Positions 24,738 to 34,955 are shown, numbered from the stretch's first letter. The stretch: DNA of 64,000 nt from CAXXOK01 sp963675365 (GCA_963675365.2 CAXXVA010000001.1:806001-870000), one strand, 5' to 3'. The notes: a model not told the origin generated them from the sequence alone. Numbers and translations: made by a program.

Positions 24738-25972
24738 TTGGTTTCGCCTCCTGTTTGGGGGATCAGCATACTCACCTCGCACCCTTCGCCCGGTGCGCTG
24801 CGAATATCAAGCTGCGTCCCGTAATACCGCTTCAGCCGTTCTTTGGTGTTGCCGATCCCGATGCCCTTGCCCCTGCCTTCCAGCACGTCCGCCCGCGTTT
24901 TTTTGTCCATGCCGAACCCGTCGTCGCCGACGGTGATCTTGACGGCGCCGCCTTGCCTGTGCACCCTGATCCGGATTTTGCCGCCTTCCCTGCGTGGCAG
25001 AAGCCCGTGTTTGACCGCGTTTTCCACCAGCGGCTGCAGAATAAGGCTTGGAATCAGCACGTTGCAGCCATCTTCAATATCGTAGTCAACCGCGATGCGC
25101 TCTTTAAAGCGCGCCTGCTCGATGGTCAGGTAGGCCTTCACCAGCTCAATCTCGTCGTTCAGGCACACGAACTGGTCGCTTTCGCCGCGGAACTTGCCGC
25201 GCAGGTAGGTGCTTAAATACTCCAGAAGCTCATTGGCTGTTTTGGGGCTGGACTGGCAGTACGCGCTGATCGTGCCCAGCGTGTTATACAGAAAATGCGG
25301 CTGAATCTGCGCATGCAGAAACTTCAGCTGCGCTTCCAGACGTTTTTTATCCGACTGCATATAGCGGTGCGCCAACACCGCCGCCATGATCGCCGCATAG
25401 ACCAGGTACGCATACATAAACAGCTCTCCCTGCGATCCGCTGATGATATGCGAGCCCAGGAGCACATCGTGGATAACGCCGGAGATAAACACCAGATTCC
25501 CGATAAACACCGGCACGGAAAACGGCAGTCTATGCTTGAGCGCCAGCACGTAGATAGCTTCCGCGTATAAAATGAAAGCTGCAATGATATAATCATAGGC
25601 CGCGCCGTAGTAGATCAGCTCCATGGGAACAAACAGGATAAACACGCTGATCAGCACCGCGATACCGAACATGATACGAATCCCTATGCGGTTTTGAATC
25701 ACGGGGAACAGGCTGTCGGCCGTGATAATATACAAAAACGGGCCCCAGATAAACGACAGGTGGTTGACCGCGACGTTGACCCGGAAAAAGACCGACGTCT
25801 GATCCGGCGCGGCCATATGGCTGTATGCGATAATGCGCACCACGGTTACCAGGCAGCCCAGCGCAAAGAAGAGGTTGTAGTTCTCGTCGCGCTTGGTGAG
25901 ATAAAAAATGAAAAAGAACAAAAACAGCGTGCCCAGTGCGCCAAGCAGCATCCATTGGATCGGGTGAAACAT
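24734..25972 (-). CDS. LytS/YehU-type sensor histidine kinase
   Basis: The 413-residue protein has about seven membrane helices (7-205), a His_kinase box AQIQPHFLYNTLGTI with His226, and a HATPase domain with PLVENAVKHG and GKGIGIGNTKERL. The kinase is of the class that pairs with LytTR regulators. I chose the ATG at 25972, because a promoter -10 box lies at 26031-26036 and would exclude longer starts. The signal sensed is unknown. Confidence 0.9.
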   Translation of the reverse strand: MFHPIQWMLLGALGTLFLFFFIFYLTKRDENYNLFFALGCLVTVVRIIAYSHMAAPDQTSVFFRVNVAVNHLSFIWGPFLYIITADSLFPVIQNRIGIRIMFGIAVLISVFILFVPMELIYYGAAYDYIIAAFILYAEAIYVLALKHRLPFSVPVFIGNLVFISGVIHDVLLGSHIISGSQGELFMYAYLVYAAIMAAVLAHRYMQSDKKRLEAQLKFLHAQIQPHFLYNTLGTISAYCQSSPKTANELLEYLSTYLRGKFRGESDQFVCLNDEIELVKAYLTIEQARFKERIAVDYDIEDGCNVLIPSLILQPLVENAVKHGLLPRREGGKIRIRVHRQGGAVKITVGDDGFGMDKKTRADVLEGRGKGIGIGNTKERLKRYYGTQLDIRSAPGEGCEVSMLIPQTGGETK

Positions 25973-26030
25973 TCTCGTCTCACTTTCTGGTTTGATATAG
26001 CCGTACAGCGCGGCTATCCTGATGTCATTC

Positions 26031-26039
26031 ATTATAGCA
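26031..26039 (-). promoter_or_regulatory. Extended -10 promoter for the two-component pair
   Basis: On the minus strand TG-C-TATAAT (26039-26031) with no good -35. It starts transcription near 26024, 50 nt before the kinase ATG and 20 nt after the Ig-like gene stop. Confidence 0.5.
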
Positions 26040-26051
26040 TACAAACCGTGC

Positions 26052-29000
26052 TTACCGCTTGCGTGCGCGCCGCAGCCGCAGCATCCAAGCGCCAAGCAAT
26101 ACTGGCAGGAGCGTTAAAAAAACCAGCCCTGCCGCTGGCGGTCGGCCGTCGCCGGTAGCCGGGTAGTCGTAGATCACCGCCTGATAGCTCACCGTCTGTC
26201 CACTGTAAGTATACGTGATGGTCGCCGTTCCCTCTTTGCGGGGATGGAACGTGCCACCAATCCGGGTCAAAGACTCCGTATCGTAGTCCCAGATGCCGCC
26301 CGTGAAATTCGGCGTCAGGATGAAGCTGCTGTTAAGAAACGCTTTGCCGTCGGTCAGTGAAGAGGTCAGCGTCAGCGCTTCGGCGGTGATGGTGAAGCTG
26401 GCTTCCTCGATGTTCGCCGCCGAAGCGCTATGTACAAACAGTCCCAGCAAGGTTTGTAGCAAGGTTTTACTCTTCCCTTTGTCATCCAGCGAATAGGTGA
26501 CGATGGTCGTCCCGGGCCTTAGCGGCGTAAAGGTGTTGCCCTGTCTGGAGAGATACTCGGTATTGTACGACCACGTACCCCCGCCCAGGCTCGGCGTCAG
26601 TGTTATGCTGCAGCCCACGCAAACTTTGCCGTTCTGGCCGGAGCCGTGCAGCATCAGCCGCCGCTCAACCGTGACCTCGCAGGACGCCTGATGGATGCCG
26701 TCGGCACTGGTGACGGTAATCGTCGCCGTGCCTTTTTTGAGCGCAGTCACCAATCCGACGCTATCCACGCTGGCAACGGCCGGATCAGAACTGTGATAGT
26801 TGAAGGACGGATCTGTCGCGTCTTGCGGTGTAATTGTCGTAGTCAGCTGGATGGTATCGTTGTCCGTATCGCCGTCACCCAGCACCAGCATCGCCGTTTC
26901 CGGCACAAGCTCAATGCTTATCACGCCCTGGTTCACGGTGATTTTGCATGCAGCCTTCCTGTTGATATTGCTGGATGTTGCGGTGATGATGGTTTCCCCG
27001 CCTTTGACCGCGGTGACCAGGCCTTTTTCATCCACCGTTGCAACGTCCGGCGCTGAGCTTTCCCAGGAAACCGCCTTATCGTATGCGCTGTCCGGCACAA
27101 CCGTGGCTGTAAGCTGCAGAGTATCGTTGCTTACATTGCCGTCATCCAGGTACAACGTGGCTTCCGTTTCATCCAGGCTTATCCCGGTGACAGATTGCCG
27201 TACATGCACCGGGCATGATGCCGTGAAACCGCCATCATTCGAGGTGACGGTAATGGTCGCATTGCCCACCTTCCACGCCAGCGCCCGGTTGCCCGTGATG
27301 GAGACGACGCTGGGATCGGAGCTGGTAAATTGCGCGGATTGATCCTTTGCGTCGCTGGGCGACACCGTATAGGAAAACGTAATGGAACCATCGCTCAGGT
27401 TACCGCTGCCCAGCAGTAAAACCGCTTCTGTAGGCGCTATCATAATCCCGGTTACGCGCTGCTCCACAGTGATGGAGGCTTCCGCATATGCGCCGCCGTC
27501 CTCCGCCGTCACTTGGATGGTCGTATGGCCGGATTGCAGCGCGGTCACCAAGCCGTTTTGATCCACGGTGGCGACCGACGGATTGGTGCTTTCCCACATG
27601 ATCGTTTTGTTATATGCGTTTGACGGGCTGACTGCCGTGCCAATCGTTACCGTATCGTTGGCCGTGTTTTGGTCTCCCAGTACCAGGTAGGACGCTATCG
27701 GTGACAGGGTAATGCCGGTGGTGATCTGCCGCACCGTAACCACACAGGTCGCTTCCAGTCCGCCGTCGTTGCTGGTTACAGTAATCGTCGTATTCCCGAC
27801 TGCAACCGCGGTCACGACGCCGTTTATGTTCACCGTAGCAACGTCAATATTATTACTGCGGTATGTCACCGCCTGATCCGATGCGTCCGCAGGGGTAAAC
27901 AGGGGCGCCAGCGTGACGGTATCCGTCCCGGGTTCCCCATCCAGATACAGTATGGTTTCTGCAGGCGTAACCTCCATTGCCGTCAGCCCGTTATACACCG
28001 TAACGGTGCATGTATCGCTGAAACCGCCTTCAACCGTTGTGATGGCGATCTCCGCTTTGCCAATGGAAACCGGGGTCACCAGCCCGTTTGCGTCCACGAT
28101 TGCCACGCCGAGATTTCCGCTTGCATAGAGCAGCGCGTTATTTTCCGCGTATGTTGGGATCGTCTCCGCCGTCAACTGCGCTGTTTGGGCAGTATTCAAG
28201 TTCAACCGCAGTTCCTTTTGCGTGTTTGCAATCCCTGTTACGGGAATCTCCGGTGCGACATACGCATAAGCTGTGCCGCTCCAGTATTCAGGCAGGGTGT
28301 ACCCGTATGCTTGATTGTCGGTAATCGTTTCGTTGTCGTAAAACGGCAGGGTAATGCCGTCATCCCGGTCCGCAAGCTTGTTGTTTCGCAGGAATACGAC
28401 GGCCATGCCGGAAATCTGCACATCCATATCTGCTGTTTCCGGTAAATATTTGCCATAGCCGATATCATCGCAATATGTGGCGTAACCGTCTGCAAAGATC
28501 AAACCGCCGGTAATATGAATATGGTTCACAACGCCGTAGGCATCACACCCGATGGCCGCGTCCGATTCGCCGCCCCACCGGGCGTTCACTACGCCTCCGG
28601 AAATCGAGATCGTATCGACGGTGCCTCTAAACCCCGCCCCGATGCCAATGCCGCCGCCGGAGAATCCCGCTTGCACATTTCCGCCGTTGATGGTGACACT
28701 TTCGACCACGGCGCTTTCTCCCGCTCCGATAGCTGCACCATCGGCGTTTCCACCTCGGGCAACGATGGTGCCCCCGTTGATGGTGATCGCATGCATCTTT
28801 CCGTTATAACCGGCGCCGATGCCCGGTGCGTTTATACCGCCAATGGCGTCGATCACACCGCCGTTAATGGTGATTGTGCCCACGCTGCTTTCCCCGTAGC
28901 TGCCTGTGCCAATCCCCGCACTGAACCCCTCCGCGCCTATGCACCGCGCTTTGATGGTACCGCTGTTGATGATGATGTCTCCAAGCTGTTCTGCATTTCT

Positions 29001-30326
29001 GGACCCTATCGCTCCGGCGTATTGAAGCGTCGTAGCGTCCAGCGATCCTGTACCCTGGATGGTTAACTCGGCCCCATTCTGTACACAAACGGCAGGCCGG
29101 TCCATGCCTGCTATTCTGTTTGTCCCCGTCAGCGTCAGGGTGTTCCCTCTTCCCGTAAATATCAAACCCGCGCCGCCGACGTACTGGTTAAAAATATAAG
29201 TGTCTCTTATTTCCAGATCCAACCCCGCCACCATACCAATCACTGTGCAGCCGGAAAGCGCTTCGGCGGATGTTTGAATCAAAGTCACATGCTCTGTCGT
29301 ATACACGTATACGTCCGGTCGTTCGCCCATGGCGCATAAATCGTACACGCCGCCCCTGACAATGATATTACACGCGTTGATATGCAGCGCGTTGCTTACC
29401 ACCGGGTCTCCGAACTCCAACACAGACCCGCTGACCGTAATATCAAAGAACATATCTTCCTGCACATACTCCGGTCCGGCTAAGGTGATCTGGGCGTGGG
29501 TACTGTCGATATAGACAACGTCGCTCACCGTAAATCCAAGCGTCCGGGTTTCGCTGTCCAGGGTGAACATTGTGGGTGATAACGTTGTGCTGGTAAACGA
29601 ATCATCCTTCAGTTCCATATCCAATACCAAACCGTTCATCGACCCGTATAGTGGATCCGCAGGTGTTGAAATAACGGCTTCAGATAATTTATAGACAACT
29701 TTTAGACAAGCTGCTTCATGGTCAGATTCCAGGCTGATGATTTCTGTATATTGCGTACTGGAATCCGATGTCACTAAAAGCGTAAGATACCGATCTCCAG
29801 AAAAGTACTGATCCAAGATATAGTCTTGCATATCGGGTGACTGAGCAATACCAGATTGCCCCCAGCTCTGCTGATACAGCGGCGTCGGATTCAGCAAGCT
29901 TGGAAACGTATTATAATCATCCTGCCAATTATCATCCTCGGTTTCCGTGACTTGAATATTCATCATGCCTGTGCACCATGCCCGATTGATTGCAAGATAG
30001 ATATTCTCAATTCTGTCGTTACTCAAAATCGGATCCGAGAGGTCAAACCCCAGCGCCGTAGCTCCCTGTCCATCGGGAGCTTCCCGATGCCCTACACTCA
30101 TAACAGAGTACCAATGATAATACACGACATCAAAACAATTCCGAGGCCCACGATCATCTTGAAACATGTCCCTGACGGCAAATATTTTGTGTGTAATTGT
30201 CCTGGCCGCCGCCGAGTTCCAAATGCCCAGCCCAATCACAAACACTGCCGCCGCACATATCCATAGCCGCCAGAAATGATTAGTTTTGTCAACCGTTTTT
30301 GCTTTTGATTTTGCAACAGTTCTCAT
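26052..30326 (-). CDS. Large wall-anchored Ig-like (Big_2) surface protein
   Basis: The 1,424-residue protein has an N-terminal basic/hydrophobic export segment (about 20-42), an unknown region, a beta-helix-like section (about 319-630) with repeated APGIGAG..ITINGG turns, at least six Big_2-like Ig repeats (about 694-1220, each with DPxVAxVDxxGLVTA), two degenerate modules, and a YPATGDG sorting-like motif near 1386 before a membrane helix and RRARKR. It should be displayed on the cell wall, perhaps for adhesion or glycan binding. Most Big_2 repeats carry an extra Asp/Asn/Gly-rich loop. I chose the ATG at 30326 after AGAGAGG. Confidence 0.85.
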   Translation of the reverse strand: MRTVAKSKAKTVDKTNHFWRLWICAAAVFVIGLGIWNSAAARTITHKIFAVRDMFQDDRGPRNCFDVVYYHWYSVMSVGHREAPDGQGATALGFDLSDPILSNDRIENIYLAINRAWCTGMMNIQVTETEDDNWQDDYNTFPSLLNPTPLYQQSWGQSGIAQSPDMQDYILDQYFSGDRYLTLLVTSDSSTQYTEIISLESDHEAACLKVVYKLSEAVISTPADPLYGSMNGLVLDMELKDDSFTSTTLSPTMFTLDSETRTLGFTVSDVVYIDSTHAQITLAGPEYVQEDMFFDITVSGSVLEFGDPVVSNALHINACNIIVRGGVYDLCAMGERPDVYVYTTEHVTLIQTSAEALSGCTVIGMVAGLDLEIRDTYIFNQYVGGAGLIFTGRGNTLTLTGTNRIAGMDRPAVCVQNGAELTIQGTGSLDATTLQYAGAIGSRNAEQLGDIIINSGTIKARCIGAEGFSAGIGTGSYGESSVGTITINGGVIDAIGGINAPGIGAGYNGKMHAITINGGTIVARGGNADGAAIGAGESAVVESVTINGGNVQAGFSGGGIGIGAGFRGTVDTISISGGVVNARWGGESDAAIGCDAYGVVNHIHITGGLIFADGYATYCDDIGYGKYLPETADMDVQISGMAVVFLRNNKLADRDDGITLPFYDNETITDNQAYGYTLPEYWSGTAYAYVAPEIPVTGIANTQKELRLNLNTAQTAQLTAETIPTYAENNALLYASGNLGVAIVDANGLVTPVSIGKAEIAITTVEGGFSDTCTVTVYNGLTAMEVTPAETILYLDGEPGTDTVTLAPLFTPADASDQAVTYRSNNIDVATVNINGVVTAVAVGNTTITVTSNDGGLEATCVVTVRQITTGITLSPIASYLVLGDQNTANDTVTIGTAVSPSNAYNKTIMWESTNPSVATVDQNGLVTALQSGHTTIQVTAEDGGAYAEASITVEQRVTGIMIAPTEAVLLLGSGNLSDGSITFSYTVSPSDAKDQSAQFTSSDPSVVSITGNRALAWKVGNATITVTSNDGGFTASCPVHVRQSVTGISLDETEATLYLDDGNVSNDTLQLTATVVPDSAYDKAVSWESSAPDVATVDEKGLVTAVKGGETIITATSSNINRKAACKITVNQGVISIELVPETAMLVLGDGDTDNDTIQLTTTITPQDATDPSFNYHSSDPAVASVDSVGLVTALKKGTATITVTSADGIHQASCEVTVERRLMLHGSGQNGKVCVGCSITLTPSLGGGTWSYNTEYLSRQGNTFTPLRPGTTIVTYSLDDKGKSKTLLQTLLGLFVHSASAANIEEASFTITAEALTLTSSLTDGKAFLNSSFILTPNFTGGIWDYDTESLTRIGGTFHPRKEGTATITYTYSGQTVSYQAVIYDYPATGDGRPPAAGLVFLTLLPVLLGAWMLRLRRARKR

Positions 30327-30551
30327 CAATCGTACCTCTCTGCTGTGTACTCTTTGTGTTAAGTCATTTATCGTATGATTTCAAATCGTTCCATTATTAA
30401 TGCACCCTGTTTTGGCTGTCAACGAAAGCAGGACGAACGGCGAATCATCCGCGATGAGCGATTGTTTTAGCGCATCGAATGGAAACGCAAAAGGACTTTT
30501 TACCCCGGCACAGAATACCTTCCCAAAACACCTTGCGATAGGAGACAGCCG

Positions 30552-32735
30552 ATGAGCGATCTGAAAAAACGAACCGAAGACCTGCTTTCCCGCATGTCAT
30601 TGGAAGAAAAAGCCGCGCAGATGATCCAGATCCCCGCCAACATGTACGACGACGCGGAAGCCGAAGCCTGGGCCGAAAAAGGCGTCGGCAGCTTTTTGCA
30701 TACCCTGGGCGAGCGCGCGGCCAAGCTGCAGCGGATCGCCGGGAATACCCGGCTTGGTATCCCGCTGTTGTTCGGCATCGACGCCGTGCGCGGCCACGCC
30801 CTCAATAACGGGGCGACGGTGTTTCCCACGCCGCTTGCCATGGCCTGCACCTGGGACCGGGAGGCCTTACAGGCGGTCGGCCGCGCGACCGGCGCGGAGG
30901 TCGCGCTGGACGGCCTGCACTGGACGTTTGCGCCGCTTCTGTGCGTAGCGCGCGACCTGCGCTGGGGACGCGTGGACGAAACCTTCGGCGAATCCCCCAT
31001 GCTGATCGGCGAATTGGCCTCGGCCATGATCAAAGGCCTGCAGGGCGAAAATCTTACCGACGACGACGCGATCCTCGCCTGTGCCAAGCACTTTATCGCC
31101 TATGCCGAGTCTACCGGCGGGCGCGACAGCGTGGATACCCCCGTCAGCCTGCGCATGATCCGCGAAACCTTTTTGCCGCCCTACAAAAAGGCGGTGGACG
31201 CGGGCTGCGCTACGATGATGACGGCCTATCTGCCCGTGGACGGCATTCCCATGTCGGCGCACCGCGAGCTATTGACCGATATCCTGAAGGATGAACTGGG
31301 ATTTGAGGGCTTCGTAGTGACCGACTGGGACAACGTCGGCTCGCTGATCAAGCGCCAGCAGTATGTAAAAACCATGAAGGACGCGGCCAATAAAGCCGCC
31401 CTGGCGGGCAACGATATGTTCATGTCCACGCCGGACGCGTACGAGGCGCTGATCGCGCTGGTGAAGGAAGGAACGCTTCCCGAATCCGTGCTGGACGAAG
31501 CTGTTCGGCGCATCCTCGCCGTCAAGTTCCAGCTGGGACTGTTCGACGGCAAGCAAAAGCCCATAACCGTGGACATACCGGCGCACCGCGTGCTCAACGA
31601 GCGCATTCAGGAAAACGCGCTCGTACTGCTGAAAAACAACGGTGTACTGCCGCTGAAAAACAAAAACATCGCGGTGGTCGGCCCCTCCGCCGATCACATC
31701 CACGCGATGCTTGGCGACTGGACCTACATGTCGCATCCGGCCATCCGCCAAAGCCATACGCTGGAACACAAAATTCTCCCGGTCACGCCGCTGAAGGGGC
31801 TTGAACAAATCGCAAGCGCCCACGGGCTGACCGTGCGCTATGAAAAGGGCTGCGGCTTCCTGCGCGGGAAGGACGACCTCGCCCCGCCGAACATTAACGA
31901 TTACTCCCCGCCGGAATCGCTCGTACTCCCGGAAATCCAGCCGCTTGACAAGGACGCGGTTCTGGCCGCCTGCAAGGACGCGGACGTGATCGTCGCCTGC
32001 GTGGGCGATTTTCTGGCGCTGAACGGAGAGTTCCGCGATCGCGGCAACCTGGACCTGACCGGCGATCAGCAGGCGATGCTGGAACTGATCAAGTCCACCG
32101 GCAAGCCGCTGGTGGTTGTGCTGGTGACCGGAAAACCGCTGACCATACCGTGGGTGAGCGACAACGCCGACGCCGTCGTGCAGCTGTTTAACGGCGGGCA
32201 GACCGCCGGACTGGCGCTGGCGAAGGCGCTGACGGGCGAAACGAACGCGTTCGGCAAGCTGCCCATCAGCTTTGCGCGCCACACGGGGCAACTGCCCGTG
32301 TACCATAACCACTATCCGGGCTGGCACGGCGGGCAGTACGTGGATATCCCGGCCGCGCCGCTGTACGCGTTCGGCTATGGCTTAAGCTACACCGCCTACC
32401 GTTACGGCGCGCCGCGCCTGAAAGAACGCGACAGCGGCTATACCCTCTGCACGGAAGTGGAAAATACGGGCAAGGCGGACGGTACGGAAATCGTGCAGCT
32501 CTATGCGCACCGCCCGGCGGGCGAGCGCATGACGCCCGTGAAAGAGCTGATCGATTTTGCGCGCGTACCGCTCAAGGCGGGGCAAACGGAGGTCGTGTGC
32601 TTTACCATCGACATGGAAGCCCTCAAAGCCGTGCACGGAGACGGAAAGCGGGTACTGGAGGCCGGCGAATACACGCTGATGGTCGGGCCTTCCTCCCGCG
32701 ACGAAGACCTGCAAACGGTCAGCTTTACGCTATGA
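30552..32735 (+). CDS. Glycoside hydrolase family 3 beta-glycosidase
   Basis: The 727-residue protein has the GH3 TIM barrel with KH (Lys179-His180), nucleophile Asp258 in VVTDWDN, the second alpha/beta domain (about 360-590) and a C-terminal fibronectin type III-like domain. There is no signal peptide, so it acts inside the cell on imported oligosaccharides, like BglX-type beta-glucosidases or xylosidases without the export signal. Its stop overlaps miaA by 4 nt. Confidence 0.92.
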   Translation: MSDLKKRTEDLLSRMSLEEKAAQMIQIPANMYDDAEAEAWAEKGVGSFLHTLGERAAKLQRIAGNTRLGIPLLFGIDAVRGHALNNGATVFPTPLAMACTWDREALQAVGRATGAEVALDGLHWTFAPLLCVARDLRWGRVDETFGESPMLIGELASAMIKGLQGENLTDDDAILACAKHFIAYAESTGGRDSVDTPVSLRMIRETFLPPYKKAVDAGCATMMTAYLPVDGIPMSAHRELLTDILKDELGFEGFVVTDWDNVGSLIKRQQYVKTMKDAANKAALAGNDMFMSTPDAYEALIALVKEGTLPESVLDEAVRRILAVKFQLGLFDGKQKPITVDIPAHRVLNERIQENALVLLKNNGVLPLKNKNIAVVGPSADHIHAMLGDWTYMSHPAIRQSHTLEHKILPVTPLKGLEQIASAHGLTVRYEKGCGFLRGKDDLAPPNINDYSPPESLVLPEIQPLDKDAVLAACKDADVIVACVGDFLALNGEFRDRGNLDLTGDQQAMLELIKSTGKPLVVVLVTGKPLTIPWVSDNADAVVQLFNGGQTAGLALAKALTGETNAFGKLPISFARHTGQLPVYHNHYPGWHGGQYVDIPAAPLYAFGYGLSYTAYRYGAPRLKERDSGYTLCTEVENTGKADGTEIVQLYAHRPAGERMTPVKELIDFARVPLKAGQTEVVCFTIDMEALKAVHGDGKRVLEAGEYTLMVGPSSRDEDLQTVSFTL

Positions 32736-33634
32736 GCAAAGCGCTGCCCAAAATCATTGCCGTCGCTGGCACCAACGCCTCGGGCAAGAGCGGCCTTGCG
32801 GTGCGGCTTGCCGCGCACTACGGCGGCGAGGTGATCTCCGCCGATTCGCGCCAGGTGTTCAAGGGGCTGGATTTGGGCAGCGGCAAGATCACGGCGGACG
32901 AAATGCGCGGCGTTCCCCATCACCTGCTGGACGTGTGCGACCCGGGAGATTTCTTCTCCATGGCGGACTTTCAGCGCATGGCCTACGCGGCCGCGGACGA
33001 TATTCTGTCGCGCGGAAAGCTGCCGTTTCTGGCGGGGGGTACGGGACTGTATGTAAACGCGGTGCTCGACGGGTATGTGCTGTCCGACGTGAAGCCGGAC
33101 CTGGCCTACCGCGAGCATCTGGAGACGTTTTCCACACCGGAGCTCTATCAAATGCTGGAAAGCTTGCGCCCGGGATCGATCATCGACGAACACAACCGCA
33201 ACCGCGTGATGCGCAGGCTTGAAAAAATCCACGCGGGCGACCCCGGCCACAGCGCAAGGCAGCCGCGCTACCGCGCGCTGAAGCTGGGCGTCACCTGGCC
33301 GCGCGAGGAGCTTTGCCGGCGCATCGACGAGCGGCTGTCCCGCCGCATGGCGGACGGCATGCTCAAAGAGGTGCAGGGGCTTTTGGACCGGGGCGTATCG
33401 CCGGAATTTCTGCGCAAGCTCGGGCTTGAATACCGTTACCTGAGCGCGTATCTGCTCGGGGAGATTAAAACAGAAGACGAAATGCTCAACGAACTGTCCC
33501 GCGCGATCAAGCGCTTCGCCAAGCGGCAGATGACCTGGTTCCGCCGCGATACTGAAATCCGGTGGCTTGATATGCGGGGCGATCCGTTTGCGGAGGCCTG
33601 TACGCTGATCGATTCGTTTTTAGGAGTATCTTGA
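32732..33634 (+). CDS. miaA: tRNA dimethylallyltransferase MiaA
   Basis: The 300-residue protein has the P-loop GTNASGKSGLA, the substrate motif ISADSRQVF, FLAGGTGLYVNA and the tRNA-binding KRFAKRQMTWFRRD. It adds dimethylallyl to A37 of tRNAs reading U-starting codons. I chose the ATG at 32732 (ATGA overlap with GH3); the longer upstream frame lies inside the GH3 gene. The motif usually ends T-G-K; here it is S-G-K, which is common in MiaA homologues. Confidence 0.95.
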   Translation: MSKALPKIIAVAGTNASGKSGLAVRLAAHYGGEVISADSRQVFKGLDLGSGKITADEMRGVPHHLLDVCDPGDFFSMADFQRMAYAAADDILSRGKLPFLAGGTGLYVNAVLDGYVLSDVKPDLAYREHLETFSTPELYQMLESLRPGSIIDEHNRNRVMRRLEKIHAGDPGHSARQPRYRALKLGVTWPREELCRRIDERLSRRMADGMLKEVQGLLDRGVSPEFLRKLGLEYRYLSAYLLGEIKTEDEMLNELSRAIKRFAKRQMTWFRRDTEIRWLDMRGDPFAEACTLIDSFLGVS

Positions 33635-34233
33635 TGATTCGCAACATTATTTTCGATATGGGGCACGTGCTGCTCTGGTACAAACCGCAGGAGGCCTGCC
33701 AAGCGCTTTTCAAGGACGAACAGGATGCCCAGGCGCTGTACCGGGCGTTCTTCGGCGGACCCGCATGGGTAGAGGTGGACCACGGACGGCTGGACGGCGA
33801 CGCGTTCACAGACGCGGTCAAGGCGCTGCTGCCAAAAAGGCTGCACCCCGCCGTGGACGCGCTGTACCGGGGCATGCCTGAAAACATTCTGGCTCCGGTA
33901 GAGGGCATGGACGCGGTGGTTGCGTATGCGCTCAACCGGGGATTCAACGTATACCTTCTATCCAACGCCGGAAAGTTCATGAGCCGCAGGCGGGATGTGA
34001 TCCCCCATATCGACCGCTTCTGCGGGGTAATGTTTTCCGGCGACGAGGGCATGGCAAAGCCCGATCCCCGGCTGTACCAGCGGCTGATGGCGCGCTACGG
34101 GCTGAAGGCCGGGGAGTGCCTGTTCGTCGAAGATTGGGAGGCCAATTTGCAGACCGCCATATCGCTCGGCTGGCACATCCACCGGTTTACGGGCGACGCG
34201 GGAGCGCTGCAAAGGGAGCTTGAGCAGTTATAG
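33634..34233 (+). CDS. HAD superfamily hydrolase (IA variant)
   Basis: The 199-residue protein has FDMGHVLL at the start, in which the usual DxDGT reads D-M-G, as in YihX-like HAD proteins, then YLLSNAG (motif II), KPDPRLYQ (Lys) and LFVEDWEANLQ, where the acid motif lies. The ATG at 33634 shares one base with the miaA stop and follows AGGAG. The phosphatase substrate is unknown. A lone GGTCAAA follows its stop. Confidence 0.85.
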   Translation: MIRNIIFDMGHVLLWYKPQEACQALFKDEQDAQALYRAFFGGPAWVEVDHGRLDGDAFTDAVKALLPKRLHPAVDALYRGMPENILAPVEGMDAVVAYALNRGFNVYLLSNAGKFMSRRRDVIPHIDRFCGVMFSGDEGMAKPDPRLYQRLMARYGLKAGECLFVEDWEANLQTAISLGWHIHRFTGDAGALQRELEQL

Positions 34234-34355
34234 GTCAAAGCTAACCGATACTGAAAATAGACGGTTTGATTGGTCAATTCAAAAAACGAAGAATTAGCGA
34301 GTAATTTGAAGATATATTGAGATAACATGGAAATATCCGGTGATATTTCCTTCTT

Positions 34356-34372
34356 TTTGACCAAATTTGACC
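34356..34372 (-). promoter_or_regulatory. CtsR operator, box 1
   Basis: On the minus strand the sequence is GGTCAAA-TTT-GGTCAAA, two perfect CtsR heptads in tandem with a 3 nt spacer. It lies 20 bp upstream of the second box at the hsp20 promoter. Confidence 0.8.
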
Positions 34373-34391
34373 ATCTTCGTACTTTCCATTG

Positions 34392-34421
34392 TTTGACTAT
34401 ATCTGACCTTCTTGATACACT
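34392..34421 (+). promoter_or_regulatory. hsp20 promoter with CtsR box 2
   Basis: TTGACT (34393-34398), a 17 nt spacer and TACACT (34416-34421). A second CtsR-like site, GGTCAGA-TAT-AGTCAAA on the minus strand (34408-34392), covers the -35 and part of the spacer, so bound CtsR would occlude RNA polymerase. Confidence 0.8.
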
Positions 34422-34508
34422 GTACATGTGTTCAGGGGCAATCCCCCTCTCACAACAAACAGTTATTTGAATTCTGCGGCAAAGGCCGCACACAAGGAGG
34501 TCACTTCA

Positions 34509-34955
34509 ATGTATACCATCGTTCCGTTTCGCCGCCAAATGAACCGCGAGCTTCCCGCTCCGTTCCTGGCAGACCGTTTCTTCCGTTCGTTTTTCGATAT
34601 GGGCGATATGGTAGGCACCGCCGGATTCCGTGTGGATGTACGCGAGGATGACAATGCTTACACTCTGGAAGCAGAGCTGCCCGGCGTACCCAAGGATAAG
34701 ATCGAACTCTCCGTTGACGACGGCGCCCTCACCATTCGCGCCGATCTGAACGAGGAGAAGAAGGAAGAAGGCAAGGGCTACGTTTACTCCGAGCGCCGCT
34801 CCGGACACGTAGAGCGCTCCTTCAACCTCGAGGGCATCAACGCAGACGCCATCGCCGCCGACTACAAAAACGGCGTGCTCCTGGTCACCCTGCCCAAGAT
34901 CCAGCCCGAGCCCAAGCCCGAACCCAAGAAAATCGCCATCGCAGGCGAGCAGTAA
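34509..34955 (+). CDS. Hsp20 family small heat-shock protein
   Basis: The 148-residue protein has an alpha-crystallin domain (about 38-130; FRVDVREDDNAYTLEAELPGV, LTIRADL, GVLLVTLPK) and a Pro/Glu/Lys-rich tail ending AIAGEQ. It holds unfolded proteins as an oligomer. I chose the ATG at 34509, 8 nt after AAGGAGG. Two CtsR operators precede it, so it should be induced by heat and protein stress. A broken copy of its 3' end lies at 36369-36462. Confidence 0.93.
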   Translation: MYTIVPFRRQMNRELPAPFLADRFFRSFFDMGDMVGTAGFRVDVREDDNAYTLEAELPGVPKDKIELSVDDGALTIRADLNEEKKEEGKGYVYSERRSGHVERSFNLEGINADAIAADYKNGVLLVTLPKIQPEPKPEPKKIAIAGEQ

